Below, piece after piece: positions 34,109 through 44,869 of a stretch of 64,000 bases of DNA; position 1 is the first letter of the stretch, and each line of letters begins with the position of its first letter. Position numbers and translations under genes: made by a program. The stretch comes from Armillaria gallica (Eukaryota > Basidiomycota > Agaricomycetes > Agaricales > Physalacriaceae). A model generated the notes under the pieces. That model worked only from the letters and a program-made list of their open reading frames with translations. It did no database searches and had not been told where the DNA came from. The stretch lies in NCBI GenBank assembly GCA_037576215.1, contig JBANDB010000003.1:1054001-1118000 (forward strand). The letters run 5' to 3'.

Positions 34109-35565
34109 CTACAACGTATAACACCAACCTACAATCTTCCTACTCACTCTATCCACAAGTCCATCATAATCCAAATTCTGTCCGCGAATAAACAGACCGC
34201 AATGCGCTCCCACCTCGTCCTTGACACCCTCGATCAGTACGTTCTCCCACTTTTCCCCACCACCAAGGATCTGTCCCAGGCCTGTCGGTAGAACGATGAA
34301 ATGCCGTGCGATCTTGCCCTTCTTCGCCTCTTTCTCTCTCTGCTTTTTCAGTTTCTTCTTTCGTTTCTCGTCGTCTTTCTTCGCCGCCTTTGTCTCCGAG
34401 GCTGTTCGGGGACCCAACTCGGGCACAGACGTACTAGGCGAAGTAGTCGACGGAGTCTCCGCCATGCCTGTTTGCAGGAGGGCCACATCGTTATCTGCCT
34501 CCTCTACATCACCATCCTCCTGTACACGCGGCACTGTCTGTGTCCAATAGTTCACCCATAGCCCGCCATTCCATTTGACAAGCGCCGTGTATCGAGCTTT
34601 CAGCTCCGGGGGATCGAACATGCATGAACCGAATTGAAAATGCTCAACGAGCCAGCGTTTACTGGCGGCGAAGGGTGCATCTGAGTGTTTACGGGCCCAA
34701 CGAACCAGGGGGTCGTCGGCGTGCGAGTTGAAGAAGCTCTTCGTCTGGTCGATGAGGGAGGGCGAGGGCGAACGAGAAGGTAAGGACGAAGATGACTGAG
34801 CAGAGAAGAGCGACAGGGAAGAAGAAGAAGTCCTGCCTATCCGTCTAGCGCGTGAGGGAAGGGAGTGACATATAGACTCAGCGACATACCAGGTATGTTC
34901 TTGCGGAAATTCTCCCATCCGTCGGTAACTTCGCTATCAACGATTTGAACGTCGGGATGCTCGTTCATCTCGCTTTCTGTTTTCTTGTCCTTGCCGTCGT
35001 CAGCGAAGAGGGAGGCGATTCCGGTTATGACGACATGTGGGTGCATCCCTAGGTAAGGTGTATCGAAGGCTATCATTGCGACAATGCGATGCGGCCTGTA
35101 TCCGTTGAGATTGTTAGATATATGTGTCGCGGCTTCAGCCGCTAAGAGGCCGCCCATAGAGTGTCCCAGGAGAATAACAGGTCCCGGTGGTTGTGTTGTT
35201 AACCTGAGTAACACAAACAGTCAGCACCTAACAGCAGTCCGAGGCGCAATAGGCGCTCACCACTCGAGAAAGTTTTTCGTAGCATGCGAGATGGGCTTGA
35301 CGCTCTTGTACGTGGGGTATAGACTGGTTTTAATGCAGATATTAAGTTCTGGGGGTATTTGAGCTGCGAGGTATTCCTGCAGATCAATGGGGAATGACTA
35401 CACAGCATGCTGAACGAGACTACGACTTCCAAGGCAGAACAGACGGACCTGGAAAGTGGTATCATCGCCTGAAACACATATTCGTTAGGTTTGTTAATGT
35501 CCAGACGAAGATTAAGCACCTCTAAAGCCATGGATGTATATTAATTGGACGAGTCTCTGTGCCAT
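34109..35565 (-). CDS. Alpha/beta hydrolase with GHSMGG nucleophile motif
   Basis: Exons: 35565-35520, a 20-nt microexon at 35468-35449, 35376-35261, an exon from 35203 to about 34890, and one ending at the stop at 34109. The start MAQRLVQLIYIHGFRGDDTT has the beta strand plus oxyanion-hole HGF of the fold. The nucleophile elbow is VILLGHSMGGLLAAEA, and MIAFDTPYLGMHP follows as in DUF676/lipase-like serine hydrolases. The C-terminal half has a Ser-rich linker, a helical region, and a Lys-rich coiled segment (KDDEKRKKKLKKQREKEAKK). The tail HFIVLPTGLGQILGGGEKW may hold the last active-site region. Substrate unknown; a lipid or ester hydrolase is a guess from the motif. Confidence 0.85.
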
Positions 35566-36297
35566 GGTGATGGGCGGAAGTAAAGGAGTATAAGCCGACG
35601 GCACCCCGGACCGCCGTCTCTTCTACCGGCTTGCTGCGCGCATAGCTTGTCAGGGGTTAACACCAACACCATCAAAGACCGCTAGCTCGAGCTTTCAAGC
35701 GAAATTTTCACTTTTATACTTTATCTATGCTCAATCTATCCTTGCTGCAACTTTCGAGTGGCGGATAAAACAGAAGTCTATAGCTTTCGGAGTATGGTAG
35801 CTTTCTTGGGCATTTCGATTTCAATAATCATAATGCGAAATTCGAACCTATAATCGAGGAAAGCTGGACACGTCAGACTGTGCATGATCTCAGATGTTAC
35901 GAGTCATAATCCCTCAACTAAAACATTAATATTTAGCTTATGTTATCCATAATGTCATTGAATATTGTTGATTTTTTATGCTTTGGCCGATCGAGACACT
36001 GAACTGTTTTCTGACTCGTCTAATCTCCATAGTGAGTTTAGATATGACCTGAATGTCTCACCTGTGCAACTTCGACTCATTCAAATAAAGCAATTCGACT
36101 GATCGAAACGTGACGCGACGTTTCGATCACAATTTTGGAACTCACAGAGCTCGTTTCGATTTATGGCGACTTTTGACGGTGAGTTTTTCAGCCTTGTGAC
36201 CTGTGACTGACGAATTGATTGAAATAGTATAGTATTTCGCTCATTTCTGTTTCTGGGGCTCTCGCAATGAATTTAGTATCACTGAATCACCATCATC
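35566..36297. other. Intergenic, AT-rich
   Basis: No gene is visible apart from the perfect inverted repeat listed separately at 36101-36128. Confidence 0.5.
36101..36128. repeat. Perfect 11-bp inverted repeat with 6-nt spacer
   Basis: GATCGAAACGT at 36101-36111 and its complement ACGTTTCGATC at 36118-36128. It could form a hairpin. It lies 170 bp upstream of the tRNA-Leu gene, and a related half-site (CGTTTCGAT) follows at about 36150. Confidence 0.7.
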
Positions 36298-36432
36298 GGT
36301 GAGATGGCCGAGCGGTTAAGGCGCCAGACTAAGGCCGATCGCCGATCGATCCTTCGATCGATCATGACCAAGTCACTTTGTGATTATGTAATCTGGTCCG
36401 AAAGGGCGTGGGTTCGAGTCCCACTCTCATCA
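36298..36432 (+). tRNA. tRNA-Leu (anticodon AAG), with a 56-nt intron
   Basis: The acceptor stem GGTGAGA pairs with TCTCATC (one G:U), followed by discriminator A. The anticodon stem is CCAGA/TCTGG, with anticodon AAG at 36331-36333 and an intron at 36335-36390. A long variable arm (TCCGAAAGGGC) supports a leucine-class tRNA. The T arm is GTGGG-TTCGAGT-CCCAC. The intron is unusually long and contains a GATCGAT palindrome able to form a hairpin. Confidence 0.94.
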
Positions 36433-36477
36433 GTTTTTGCATTGTTCACTGTGGATTGTGGACTTTGACTCCTTGAC

Positions 36478-36846
36478 TAGGGTTGCGCACGAAACCTTCA
36501 GGGAGGGTAAGTAACTGTTTGGTACTGACCCCTCCCCAGGGGGGTGGTTTTGCTATGGTAAGTTACGGTTACTTACTTTATCATGTGCATTTTCACATGA
36601 CTGACGCGCCTCAATTGCTGAATTTTTCTAAAACCTTCGTCTTCGCGTTTTTATACGTTTTCTTGCTGTAATACAGGGTAATTTAGCTGTAAATACCACT
36701 CATCTGTAAATATACAATATAGCTTGAAACATACATATGCTAGTACTGAACTCTTCTGCCCAGCTACCTGTCACATGACAGGTAAGTTACCAGTAAGTTA
36801 CTGGTAAGTTACCGGGAATAAACCTAGGGTTTCGTGCGCAACCCTA
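36478..36846. mobile_element. MITE, family TAGGGTTGCGCAC, copy 2
   Basis: The terminal inverted repeat TAGGGTTGCGCACGAAACC matches the right-end reverse complement TAGGGTTGCGCACGAAACC exactly over 19 bp. The interior aligns with copy 1 (26469-26890) but lacks a block of about 50 bp. It is inserted 45 bp after the tRNA-Leu gene. Confidence 0.92.
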
Positions 36847-38139
36847 TCTTTGACTCTTGACTCTTGACCAACTATTGTCTTGAATCGGTCCGGGTGAACT
36901 CGACTCTGTCCTTGATATCTACGCGTTACGCAAACCCTCTAAAATTAGTACATCTTCGATGGATGGAAGGGTTCCTGGGGAATCCTGGCTCGTAAAAGAC
37001 CTCAAGTTCTTTATCGATTTCTGGCGGTCAGGCACTTTCAATTTCAGGTATAGCTACATCCAAGATGTATCATTGTGGCGAAATTAAAACAAATTGAATT
37101 GTCCTGAAGATGGGAGACGACACTTCAGCTACGATTCTTATTATATCAGCGCTTGAACTGTCCAAAGGTGCACTTAGGTTCGATTATAACAGCTTATATA
37201 TAACTGTTCACAATCGCAACCATCAGTTCATTAATAAATGTTCCCTACCGCCCATCTGTCGAAGTCCGCCCACAAACGGTCGGTAACTCCATGGGTCATG
37301 CCGTTGAATGAGCGGGAGTAGGTGCAGCCAGAGACTATATATTTCAGCTGGGTGGCCGCAGCCCGTCACCGATAGATGAGTCAGTCGGAGAAAGTTACAA
37401 AAAAGCCGCTTCAGCACAAAGCGTAAAGCCAATTCAAGAAATATCGAAATGACTTTGGTATCTTTCTAAACGAACTATATCACCGTCGCCATATAGTGGC
37501 TCGATTTCGCTAGAGCCCATGGCAATGACTCGTGTGCCAACGTGGTCCTTCTTCAAATCAGAAAGCTCCTTCAACGTATCGACAATTATTTTACGATGAC
37601 TTCCTGAGAGAATGTGATCCCTACAGGTCTCGTCAGCTGTGAAGGAAACGGGTAACTACGATACATCACCCACTTACTATCTGTATTATCGAACAGAAAG
37701 TCTCTGTAAATCGTCACAGCGAATAGTATAAGGGTGATTGTGTGAAAGATCTAGAGGACATCACGACGAGTGCGTCACAGTGTCTGAGCGGTACTTCGAG
37801 GTGGAACCATGACACACACTGTAGGTCGACGGTCGTCACTGGGAAGAAAGATAGAATTTCATGTGTACTTCAGCCAAAGAAGATGTGCGCGGTAAGCGGA
37901 AAGAGACTAAAGCGAGTATAGAACTGCGCTTCCTCCAGTTTCAGATTATTGAAACTCCCATTGTCCGTTCTAGTAATCTTCCTTCCAAGGGCGCCAAAAG
38001 CCCACATGTCAGCGTGGCTCCTCTTCGATGTCGGGAAACTCCATCAAGGTCACCTTAAAACGGAATAGTCGGTGTAGTTGCTCTTCAATGTAATACAGTC
38101 CATAATACGGATTCTGGACTTTGTGTCAGCATCCTCGGT
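36847..38139. other. Intergenic, no recognised gene
   Basis: Only short frames occur (for example 37223-37432 minus and 37861-38058 plus). The minus strand at 37660-37460 could hold an F-box-like C-terminal remnant, but I could not read a continuous frame. Confidence 0.35.
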
Positions 38140-38723
38140 TCAAAGTTTCAGCGAAGTGATACCGAACTCTTTGGCGAGATAGAGCTCGAGCTTCTTCATC
38201 GTCGCTTGGGACCTAAACTCCGGCACAATCGTGTACACGGGCAAGTAATAAACGCCACCCATTCCAACCAATTCTGGGGCCTTCGATTCTAAGAGCCGGC
38301 GCAGACGCTCGCCGTCAATTATCCAGCCGAAATTGAGTTTCACTAGCTGCAAAATGTCTCGTTTGCGTGGGAAAAGGCTGTTGGGTGAGCGGTAGGGGTC
38401 CAAATTTCGAAGAGCTTCTAAAGCACTGTTAGTACCGTCCTGAAGGGCAGCAGTGAGCGGCAATACAATGCACAGAAAAAAAAGACAGGACTTCCCCGTT
38501 GTTCCAAACTTGAAATCCACAGGTAGAAACTGAATTCAGGGTCGATAACGCACCCCAACCTGTCAAAGCCTCCTGACGGTGCCCTACATTGATATACTTT
38601 CAGTTGTGGATCCACAGTAGGACCGGATTTCTTTAAAGAAGCAGTCAGCTCCATTCCTAGAGGAACACGGCGTTCAAATTGAATAGCTGAATGAGATGTT
38701 TCGAATAACCGACAGCTCGGCAA
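38140..38723 (-). CDS. Hypothetical protein, partial exon model
   Basis: The 3' exon ends at 38140 and reads SPNSLFPRKRDILQLVKLNF, GWIIDGERLRRLLESKAPEL, GMGGVYYLPVYTIVPEFRSQ and KLELYLAKEFGITSLKL. An upstream exon reads AIQFERRVPLGMELTASLKK and SGPTVDPQLK. A donor GTATATC after DPQLK and an acceptor CCTTCAG near 38442 would join them in frame through an intron of about 155 nt. No family is recognised. The start codon is not identified, and exons as far as 39000 are possible. Confidence 0.4.
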
Positions 38724-39186
38724 ATCGAGAAACGCCGCGTCAACAACGAAGTAAAGTTAGTAATAGTCAGATCACCAATGCAAGAACTGCCAAGCGAAGA
38801 GACTGGAGGGCACAATAAGATATAGCGCCATTAGTCTTGGAGATTTGCGCTGCAAAGGGAGTTCTGGAGGGCCGGGCAGGAAATCAAGCATTCTCATAGC
38901 CCCGGATTTGCCCGCAACACAAGCATCTGAAGATGGTGCATAGCAGATTTGAGAATAGCAACCGTGCGGCAATAAAGATGTAAGAAATGTCCCCATAATA
39001 TAATCCGAATGAGATACAATCGATCATGTTGCAAATACACCTATGATCTTGAATGCAGGTACTGTCTGTCCTTCCTCTCCCAATAGTTGGCATTCTATAA
39101 AGTGTGAGCCACGGCTCACAAAGTGGTCGATGAGATCGAGTCTATCAAAACCATCAGTTATCAACACGCGGCCAAAATTATGATAC

Positions 39187-40758
39187 TTACTTTGCTACAG
39201 GCTCCCCAACCTCGGCGGCATTCTCTAACACCTTCGCTCCTGCATAGTTATCGTCGACCCAGCATTCCACCGCACTTCCTGCTCCAACGGAGGCTGTTGG
39301 TTCTTCGAGATAATATACCCCAATATCTCCTGCGCCGACCTGTATGGGGATCCTGATTTTGCTCAACGGCAACGACGAGTACCAGTAATGACTCGTGGTC
39401 TGCATGGCGCCGCTACCGGTCTGCGGGTGTGCTGCGTACCATCCGGAACCATAAAATAGTGACGGAGGAAGCGGGTTGATGAGGTCGTTCGCACTAACAC
39501 AGTACGGCGCAATTTCCTCGAACGGGACGTCCGACTTGGGACGTGTGTTGATCCTACCAGGAGGAACGTGAAGCGGAGGAACGTACGCGTTGCTGGTGGG
39601 CGGAAGCAACTGAGGCTTGACCCTGTTTCCTTCGGCGTCAACCTCTTCCTTGCCCTCGTCTCCGGGCTCCGGTACTCCTTTCCGCTGACCCACTCCGCCA
39701 AACAATCCATGGACATCGCCGAGCCCACCATTGTCGTCTAAACGGTTAGGTACAGTTTCGTAAGAGCTTCCGGTGGCGACAGCCCAAGCAGAGCAGATCT
39801 GCGCTTGGAAATAGGCAACGAGGACGTCGCTGAGAAGTTCGTGGCCAAGTGGGCTGGCGAGGATAGGGTCGACAAAGTATTTGGAAACACTTTCAGGGTC
39901 GCTCATATAGTCGGAGTAGAGCGCTGATTTAGTTGAAATGTGCGCGACGTCATAAAATTGTGCGACCACGTTGTGCCAGTGGTCTGGGCCGGCGAAACCG
40001 CTGGATTCATGGACTTGTGGACTGAAGTGTCCGAGAAGAATAACTGCCGGCTGATCGGGACGAATGAGGAGGGAGCGAATAAGAGTCTCGAAGTGCTCCA
40101 TCATTTCCTTGTCGGCGGGATCGTCAGAGTCGAGTTCGACGATGATAAGGTCAGTAACATCTGGAATGTGATGCATACTGCAGTAACCGTAGTAGGCGGA
40201 GTTTGTCCGTCGCATGGCGCCGTTGGTGAGCTCAGAGGCAGGGTGGGGGAAAACAGAGTTCCACCACTGGAAAAAGCGCGAAGGATAGCATCTGGGTGCT
40301 ACCGGGTCGTCTCCAGCACCATGGCAGGCAGACACTATAGAAACAATGTAAGAGATGGACGTAGAGTACTGCGGAAAAAACACACCTGAACCCCCGAGGA
40401 CGCTAATGGTGACAGGCTGGCCTGCCAAAGCTCTATTGAGAACTCTGTTGACTCTCGCGCTACTGCCTAAATGCATTCTGCTCTGCGAGAGCTTGAGTGC
40501 ACCGTATTTGGCACCGACGGCGTCGCCAGGGCCGTAGACAGGACAGAATTCGAATGGATTTGGGTCTGCATGGGTGTTATTGAGGTAATTCTTGGATTTG
40601 AGGTTGACCGTAGTGTACGGCTTCGACGTTTGCGCGGAGGGCAGGATATAATGAAGGAGCGAAATAACGACAATGAAGAGACCGAGAAGGACCCATACTC
40701 TAGCCTTCACGCCAAAATGGCGCTGGTTGAGTCGGGACTGTTTTTCGTCGGACGACAT
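39187..40758 (-). CDS. CAP64-like capsular-associated protein (SGNH-type fold)
   Basis: The ATG at 40758 begins MSSDEKQSRLNQRHFGVKAR, followed by one membrane segment (VWVLLGLFIVVISLLHYIL), so this is a type II membrane protein. The lumenal part has the conserved block VTISVLGGS-VSACHGAGDD, read across a short in-frame intron near 40380-40336. Then come RCYPSRFFQWWNSVFPHPAS, LTNGAMRRTNSAYYGYCSMH and DLIIVELDSDDPADKEMMEH. This matches Cryptococcus Cap64 and its agaric homologues, which have an SGNH-hydrolase-like core. In Cryptococcus the family is needed for capsule polysaccharide; the role in a non-capsulated mushroom is unknown but probably concerns wall or extracellular glycan. It is transcribed divergently from a GT69 gene about 210 bp away. 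Confidence 0.85.
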   Translation of the reverse strand: MSSDEKQSRLNQRHFGVKARVWVLLGLFIVVISLLHYILPSAQTSKPYTTVNLKSKNYLNNTHADPNPFEFCPVYGPGDAVGAKYGALKLSQSRMHLGSSARVNRVLNRALAGQPVTISVLGGSGVFFPQYSTSISYIVSIVSACHGAGDDPVAPRCYPSRFFQWWNSVFPHPASELTNGAMRRTNSAYYGYCSMHHIPDVTDLIIVELDSDDPADKEMMEHFETLIRSLLIRPDQPAVILLGHFSPQVHESSGFAGPDHWHNVVAQFYDVAHISTKSALYSDYMSDPESVSKYFVDPILASPLGHELLSDVLVAYFQAQICSAWAVATGSSYETVPNRLDDNGGLGDVHGLFGGVGQRKGVPEPGDEGKEEVDAEGNRVKPQLLPPTSNAYVPPLHVPPGRINTRPKSDVPFEEIAPYCVSANDLINPLPPSLFYGSGWYAAHPQTGSGAMQTTSHYWYSSLPLSKIRIPIQVGAGDIGVYYLEEPTASVGAGSAVECWVDDNYAGAKVLENAAEVGEPVAK

Positions 40759-40969
40759 CCTCAAGGGCGATTGTATTGGAGGAGATATATGTGCCGGTCC
40801 TCGTCGTCGCTGCATGCGCTGTTGGCGACGACCACGACGATGAGCAGAGGGTGAGAAAAGATGGTGGTGGTAGAACGGGAAGAGTGTTCAGCGGCTCCTA
40901 TCCTCGGACCTGTCACTACTTTCACCCGAACGTCCACCATCTTTTTTGTTCTCGCCATCGTCCAGCACG

Positions 40970-42763
40970 ATGAACAAACCGAATGGCGTCGTTCAGCAGA
41001 TCAAAAGGGTGCCGACGCCCCTTGCTCTCGCTATCGGTATCTTTGTGGGCATGATATTTGCTAGATTATTTCCATGGACAAGCGTGCGTTTACCTGGATA
41101 TATGCGCCTGTTCTTTTGCTTACCCTTCTGCAGCCCTCTACTCCAGTATGGAGAAGCAGCTATGTACCCGCAAAATCGCGCCAGAATACCCGGCAGCCAA
41201 TACAGCAACCGACGCTCGACCAGCGATTGCGGGTGCTCGACCTCCTAACGACACTGACTCCCCATTATACCAAAGAGTGTACACGAAGTGCTCAGCCACT
41301 CTATTCCCAGCAGGCCCTAGAGCGTTATACTCCTCTCATGGGCTACAAAAGTCTTTCACGGAAATCCTGGTTCGATACTTTTGGCCTAACCGATGCTGCT
41401 GAGCAGCCGTTCCAAGGTGCAGGCTCACGGCGCGATGTCATGGGCAGCGACCACAAATATTTCTTCGCCATTAATCTCTACAATTCCTTCGACGTTATTC
41501 CTGACTTATTTGCCGCGCTATTTCGCGTTTCCGCAATTTTGGGCTACCACAACGTGTTCGTTTCTATCTACGAAAACGGTTCCACGGACCAGACCAAAGC
41601 ACTGCTACGAATATTCGATGCCCTCACCCGCAGCGTTGGAATGCGTATCACTATCCGAACTTCAATGCGTACTAGAGGCGCATTTAACCACCGGATAGAG
41701 TACCTTGCCGAGGTACGCAACGCCGCGTTCGTGCCTCTTCACGAGTTACGTGACGCTGAGAACGAGTACTTCGACACTATCATATTCATGAACGACATTC
41801 TTCCCTGTGTTGACGACCTGCTCGAGCTCATCTGGCAGAGTCGGAACAACAACGCCGGAATTACTTGCGCGGCCGACTACATGTACCACGAGGATATTGG
41901 GGCCCCTGTTTTCTACGACAATTGGGTCGCCCGAGATATCAACGGTACCGCTCTGGAGAACGCGCCGTTCGAGCAGATATTCCACCACCCCCTTTCGTCA
42001 CAGCGCTTCCAGAGGCATTTGCCGGTCCAAGTGCAGTCATGTTGGAATGGCATCGCCGTGCTGGATCCCGCACCGTTCTACTCCCCTCCCCACGTCAGGT
42101 TCAGGATGGCCAAGATCATGGAAGGTGAATGTAGTGCTTCCGAGTGCAGTCTCATCTGCAACGATTACTGGGAATCGGGATATGGTCGGATATTGATGGT
42201 TCCGAGAGTCAAGTTGGCGTACGATAGCGTGAGTGGTTTTTCCAAATTTCATGTCACCACGCGGAACATTCGGCGGCAAAGTTCCAAATGATCGGATGTC
42301 AGGGAAGAAATTCACCGTCGAACATCCGTCAGCGTCGGGCGAATCTCCCCGTGGTATATCAATGGGCTTCATGATTCTGACCGTCCAACAGAAAGTTTTT
42401 GATATAATTCATCCCCAGAGGCGAAATCTCACCGCTATTCGTGGATATGTACGGTTAGGAGGACTCCCCGACAACCCTCGAACAGATCCTCAGGACCGCT
42501 CGTGGTTCGGCCCGCACGATCGACTGTTCACGGAAGAGGAGAGCGAGCCTTTGACATTTGTTCCTGGGCCGGATTATGGTATTATCCATCCTTTGGCACT
42601 TATTGCGCAGTGACTGACATGTTATTGCAGTGTGGTGTTGGGGATGGGATGGTGCTGGAGACTTGGAAGGACCAGATGTGGATCCTATATGGGAACAGAT
42701 GTCGAACAAGTCGAGGCAGGAGAGTGCCATTACCGTGGTGCACGACCGGAGTATGTTACTGTA
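40970..42763 (+). CDS. GT69 alpha-1,3-mannosyltransferase, CAP59/CMT1-like
   Basis: Four exons: 40970-41083, 41134-42228, 42392-42578 and 42631-42763. Exon 1 encodes a short cytoplasmic tail and a signal anchor (LALAIGIFVGMIFARLF), as expected for a Golgi enzyme. Exon 2 has the family core: KYFFAINLYNSFDVIPDLFA, HNVFVSIYENGSTDQTKALL, YLAEVRNAAFVPL, FDTIIFMNDILPCVDDLLEL, ITCAADYMYHEDIGAPVFYD and SCWNGIAVLDPAPF. This is the cryptococcal mannosyltransferase 1/Cap59 family. The last exon ends ITVVHDRSMLL. Donor is presumably GDP-mannose; the acceptor is unknown. The shared 211-bp upstream interval with the CAP64-like gene suggests joint regulation. Confidence 0.9.
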
Positions 42764-43207
42764 GGGAACATGTATGCGGAAGATATTATATATTCGATAT
42801 CTCGGGAGGTCTCTTGATAATGGCGTAATTGATTTCTTTGGATTTTCTGGACAGAATCCGAGCCCCGCTCTTTTTATGCAGTCTTGATAAACAAGAATTT
42901 ATATAATAGGGATAGCTTGAATGCGAAAGAATTTAAAAAGAGTGAAGGAGAACGGCACTTGCTTTATAGATGTAGGGTTTTTGTGGGAGCTGAACTGTTT
43001 AAAAGAATTCGAAGGAAGAAGAGGAGAAGTCGAATATTGGAGAGAGACACACTTGGAGAGAGGCAGAGGGAACGCGAACATTAGGACTCGAACTGGCGTT
43101 TTGATATCAACGCTTTACTGCTGTACCACGGATATTTACATTACGTAACATTACGTCGGCACTAATTTTCTCATCGGTTTTGCGTTTTCATTCGAACTTT
43201 CACCATC
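42764..43207. other. Intergenic between GT69 and NOP53
   Basis: A purine-rich stretch at about 42920-43080 gives overlapping frames rich in K, R and E on one strand, with no recognised gene. Confidence 0.45.
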
Positions 43208-44869
43208 ATGTCGGCTTCTACTTCAAAAACGAAAAGCAAAGCCAAATCACGGTCAGCTGTAGGAGCCCCTTCCCAGCACAGCCAGTCTAGCCGCAAGGGC
43301 AAACGAGCATGGCGCAAAAATGTTAATATTGAAGACGTCGAAGAGGCCATGGAAGGAATGAGGGAGGAAGAGAGGGTGACAGGGTAGGTGTCTTATCTAT
43401 CCCATATAACTTCTACCAATTCCCATGATGATTTTTTGCAGTAAACCCCTGCAAAAAACGAACGACAGCAACCTTTTCTTCGTTGATGTCACTGGAGATG
43501 AGGAAAGTGAGTATCGCCAAGTCCTTCTGTAAATTTCTCTTTGTTTACGAATACACATATAGTCCGGAAATCCATACCAAAGTTACTCACATCGCAAACT
43601 ACTGCAGCGAAGATTCTTGCCCAGCGATCGGCTGTACCAGCTGTGTTTTCACGAACGACGTCTTCGGGAAAGAGAAAAGCGGCGGTGACGAAAGAGGAGA
43701 AGGAGCGGATGTTGCGTATTGCGAAGCGTCCAAGAAAGGGCCCTTTCAATAGCATCGTCGACCCTACAGAGTTCGGCGCGGGGAGTGCTGTGATTGGTGT
43801 AACAGAGGCGGTGAAAAACAGTGGACAATTCGACCCTTGGGCTGCAGACGAGGAACAGGAACCGGAGGTTCCAGAGGGAACAGAACGTCTCCAGAAGATG
43901 CCCGTGAAGGTTCGTTCATCCGTATTGTGGTACTATCTCAATCTAATATTTCACGACAGGCTCCAATGCATATACAGCCCCGAAAAATCATCGAGGTCCC
44001 AGCAGTGGTTGAGCCTCACCTTGGAACATCATATAATCCTCCGGCCGATGCCCATCGTGAGCTCCTTCTCAAAGCTCATGAGATTGAGGAGAAGAGGATC
44101 TCAGAGGCTGAAAAGCTGGCGGAAGTGAAAACCCGGATGGAGAAGGCAAGAGTGGATGCGGACGACGGCAATAGCGGCGTGCCCGGAATGAAGGTTGACA
44201 TCGCCACTGCAGTTGAAGAGGAACAGGAGCCAGCAGAGATCTTTAGCAAACCGGCCCCAGAGAGGAAGACGAAACAACAGCGGAGAAAAGCTGCCAAGGT
44301 ATTAGCTGAGGTTCGTCGCATATGTATCCTCGACCCCTTTTTGACATTCTGACGCGACCTTTCAGAGACGCGCACTAGCACACAGAGCCGCCAATAAACG
44401 TATGCTGTCTACGATAGACAAAGTCAAGGCTTTACGCAAGGAGGTGAAGATGAACAGCGCCAAGTACGATGCAGAGCGTCAACAGCGTCGGCTTTTGGCT
44501 GAAGCCAAGTTAAAGAAAGGACTGTCGGGGCAAAAACTCGGGAGGCATAAGGTGTCGGAGGGTCAAGTAGACGTGCAATTGGGAGAAGACCTCAGCGAGA
44601 GTTTAAGGGCGCTCAAGGTGTGTATATTCCACCTCTGTACCTTCGCGCTCTGATTTTGTTTGCAGCCTGAAGGCAACCTGTTCAGAGATAGGTTCCTTAG
44701 CCTACAGCACCGAGGACGAATCGAACCTCGCGCGCTCGTACTGTATGTAGTCTGTGTTTTTTTTTGTGATACGGCCCTGACTTTGGTCATTTCTAGACCT
44801 AAGAAACAGAGAACACGGACGGTCGAGTACGAGAAACATGCGTGGAAGAAGTTCGATAGGCAGCAATGA
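43208..44869 (+). CDS. nop53: Ribosome biogenesis protein NOP53 (GLTSCR2 family)
   Basis: The ATG at 43208 begins MSASTSKTKSKAKSRSAVGA. At least seven exons join cleanly: RKGKRAWRKNVNIEDVEEAM, TNDSNLFFVDVTGDEE, KSIPKLLTSQTTAAKILAQR, FDPWAADEEQEPEVPEGTER, LGTSYNPPADAHRELLLKAH, KTKQQRRKAAKVLAE, then RRALAHRAANKRML and GLSGQKLGRHKVSEGQVDVQ. The end is DRFLSLQHRGRIEPRALV and TVEYEKHAWKKFDRQQ. The RKGKRAWRKN, SYNP and KLGRHK motifs and the final R.EPR segment are diagnostic for Nop53. By family knowledge it recruits the Mtr4/exosome to pre-60S particles in the nucleolus for 7S pre-rRNA trimming. It is normal in length, basic and charged, with no visible defect. Confidence 0.95.

Noticed and set aside
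43081..43145. A minus-strand tRNA-like stretch with GTTCGAGTC and an ACGC/GCGT stem
   Set aside because: The T stem does not pair, the anticodon loop would have 8 nt, and no acceptor stem can be drawn.
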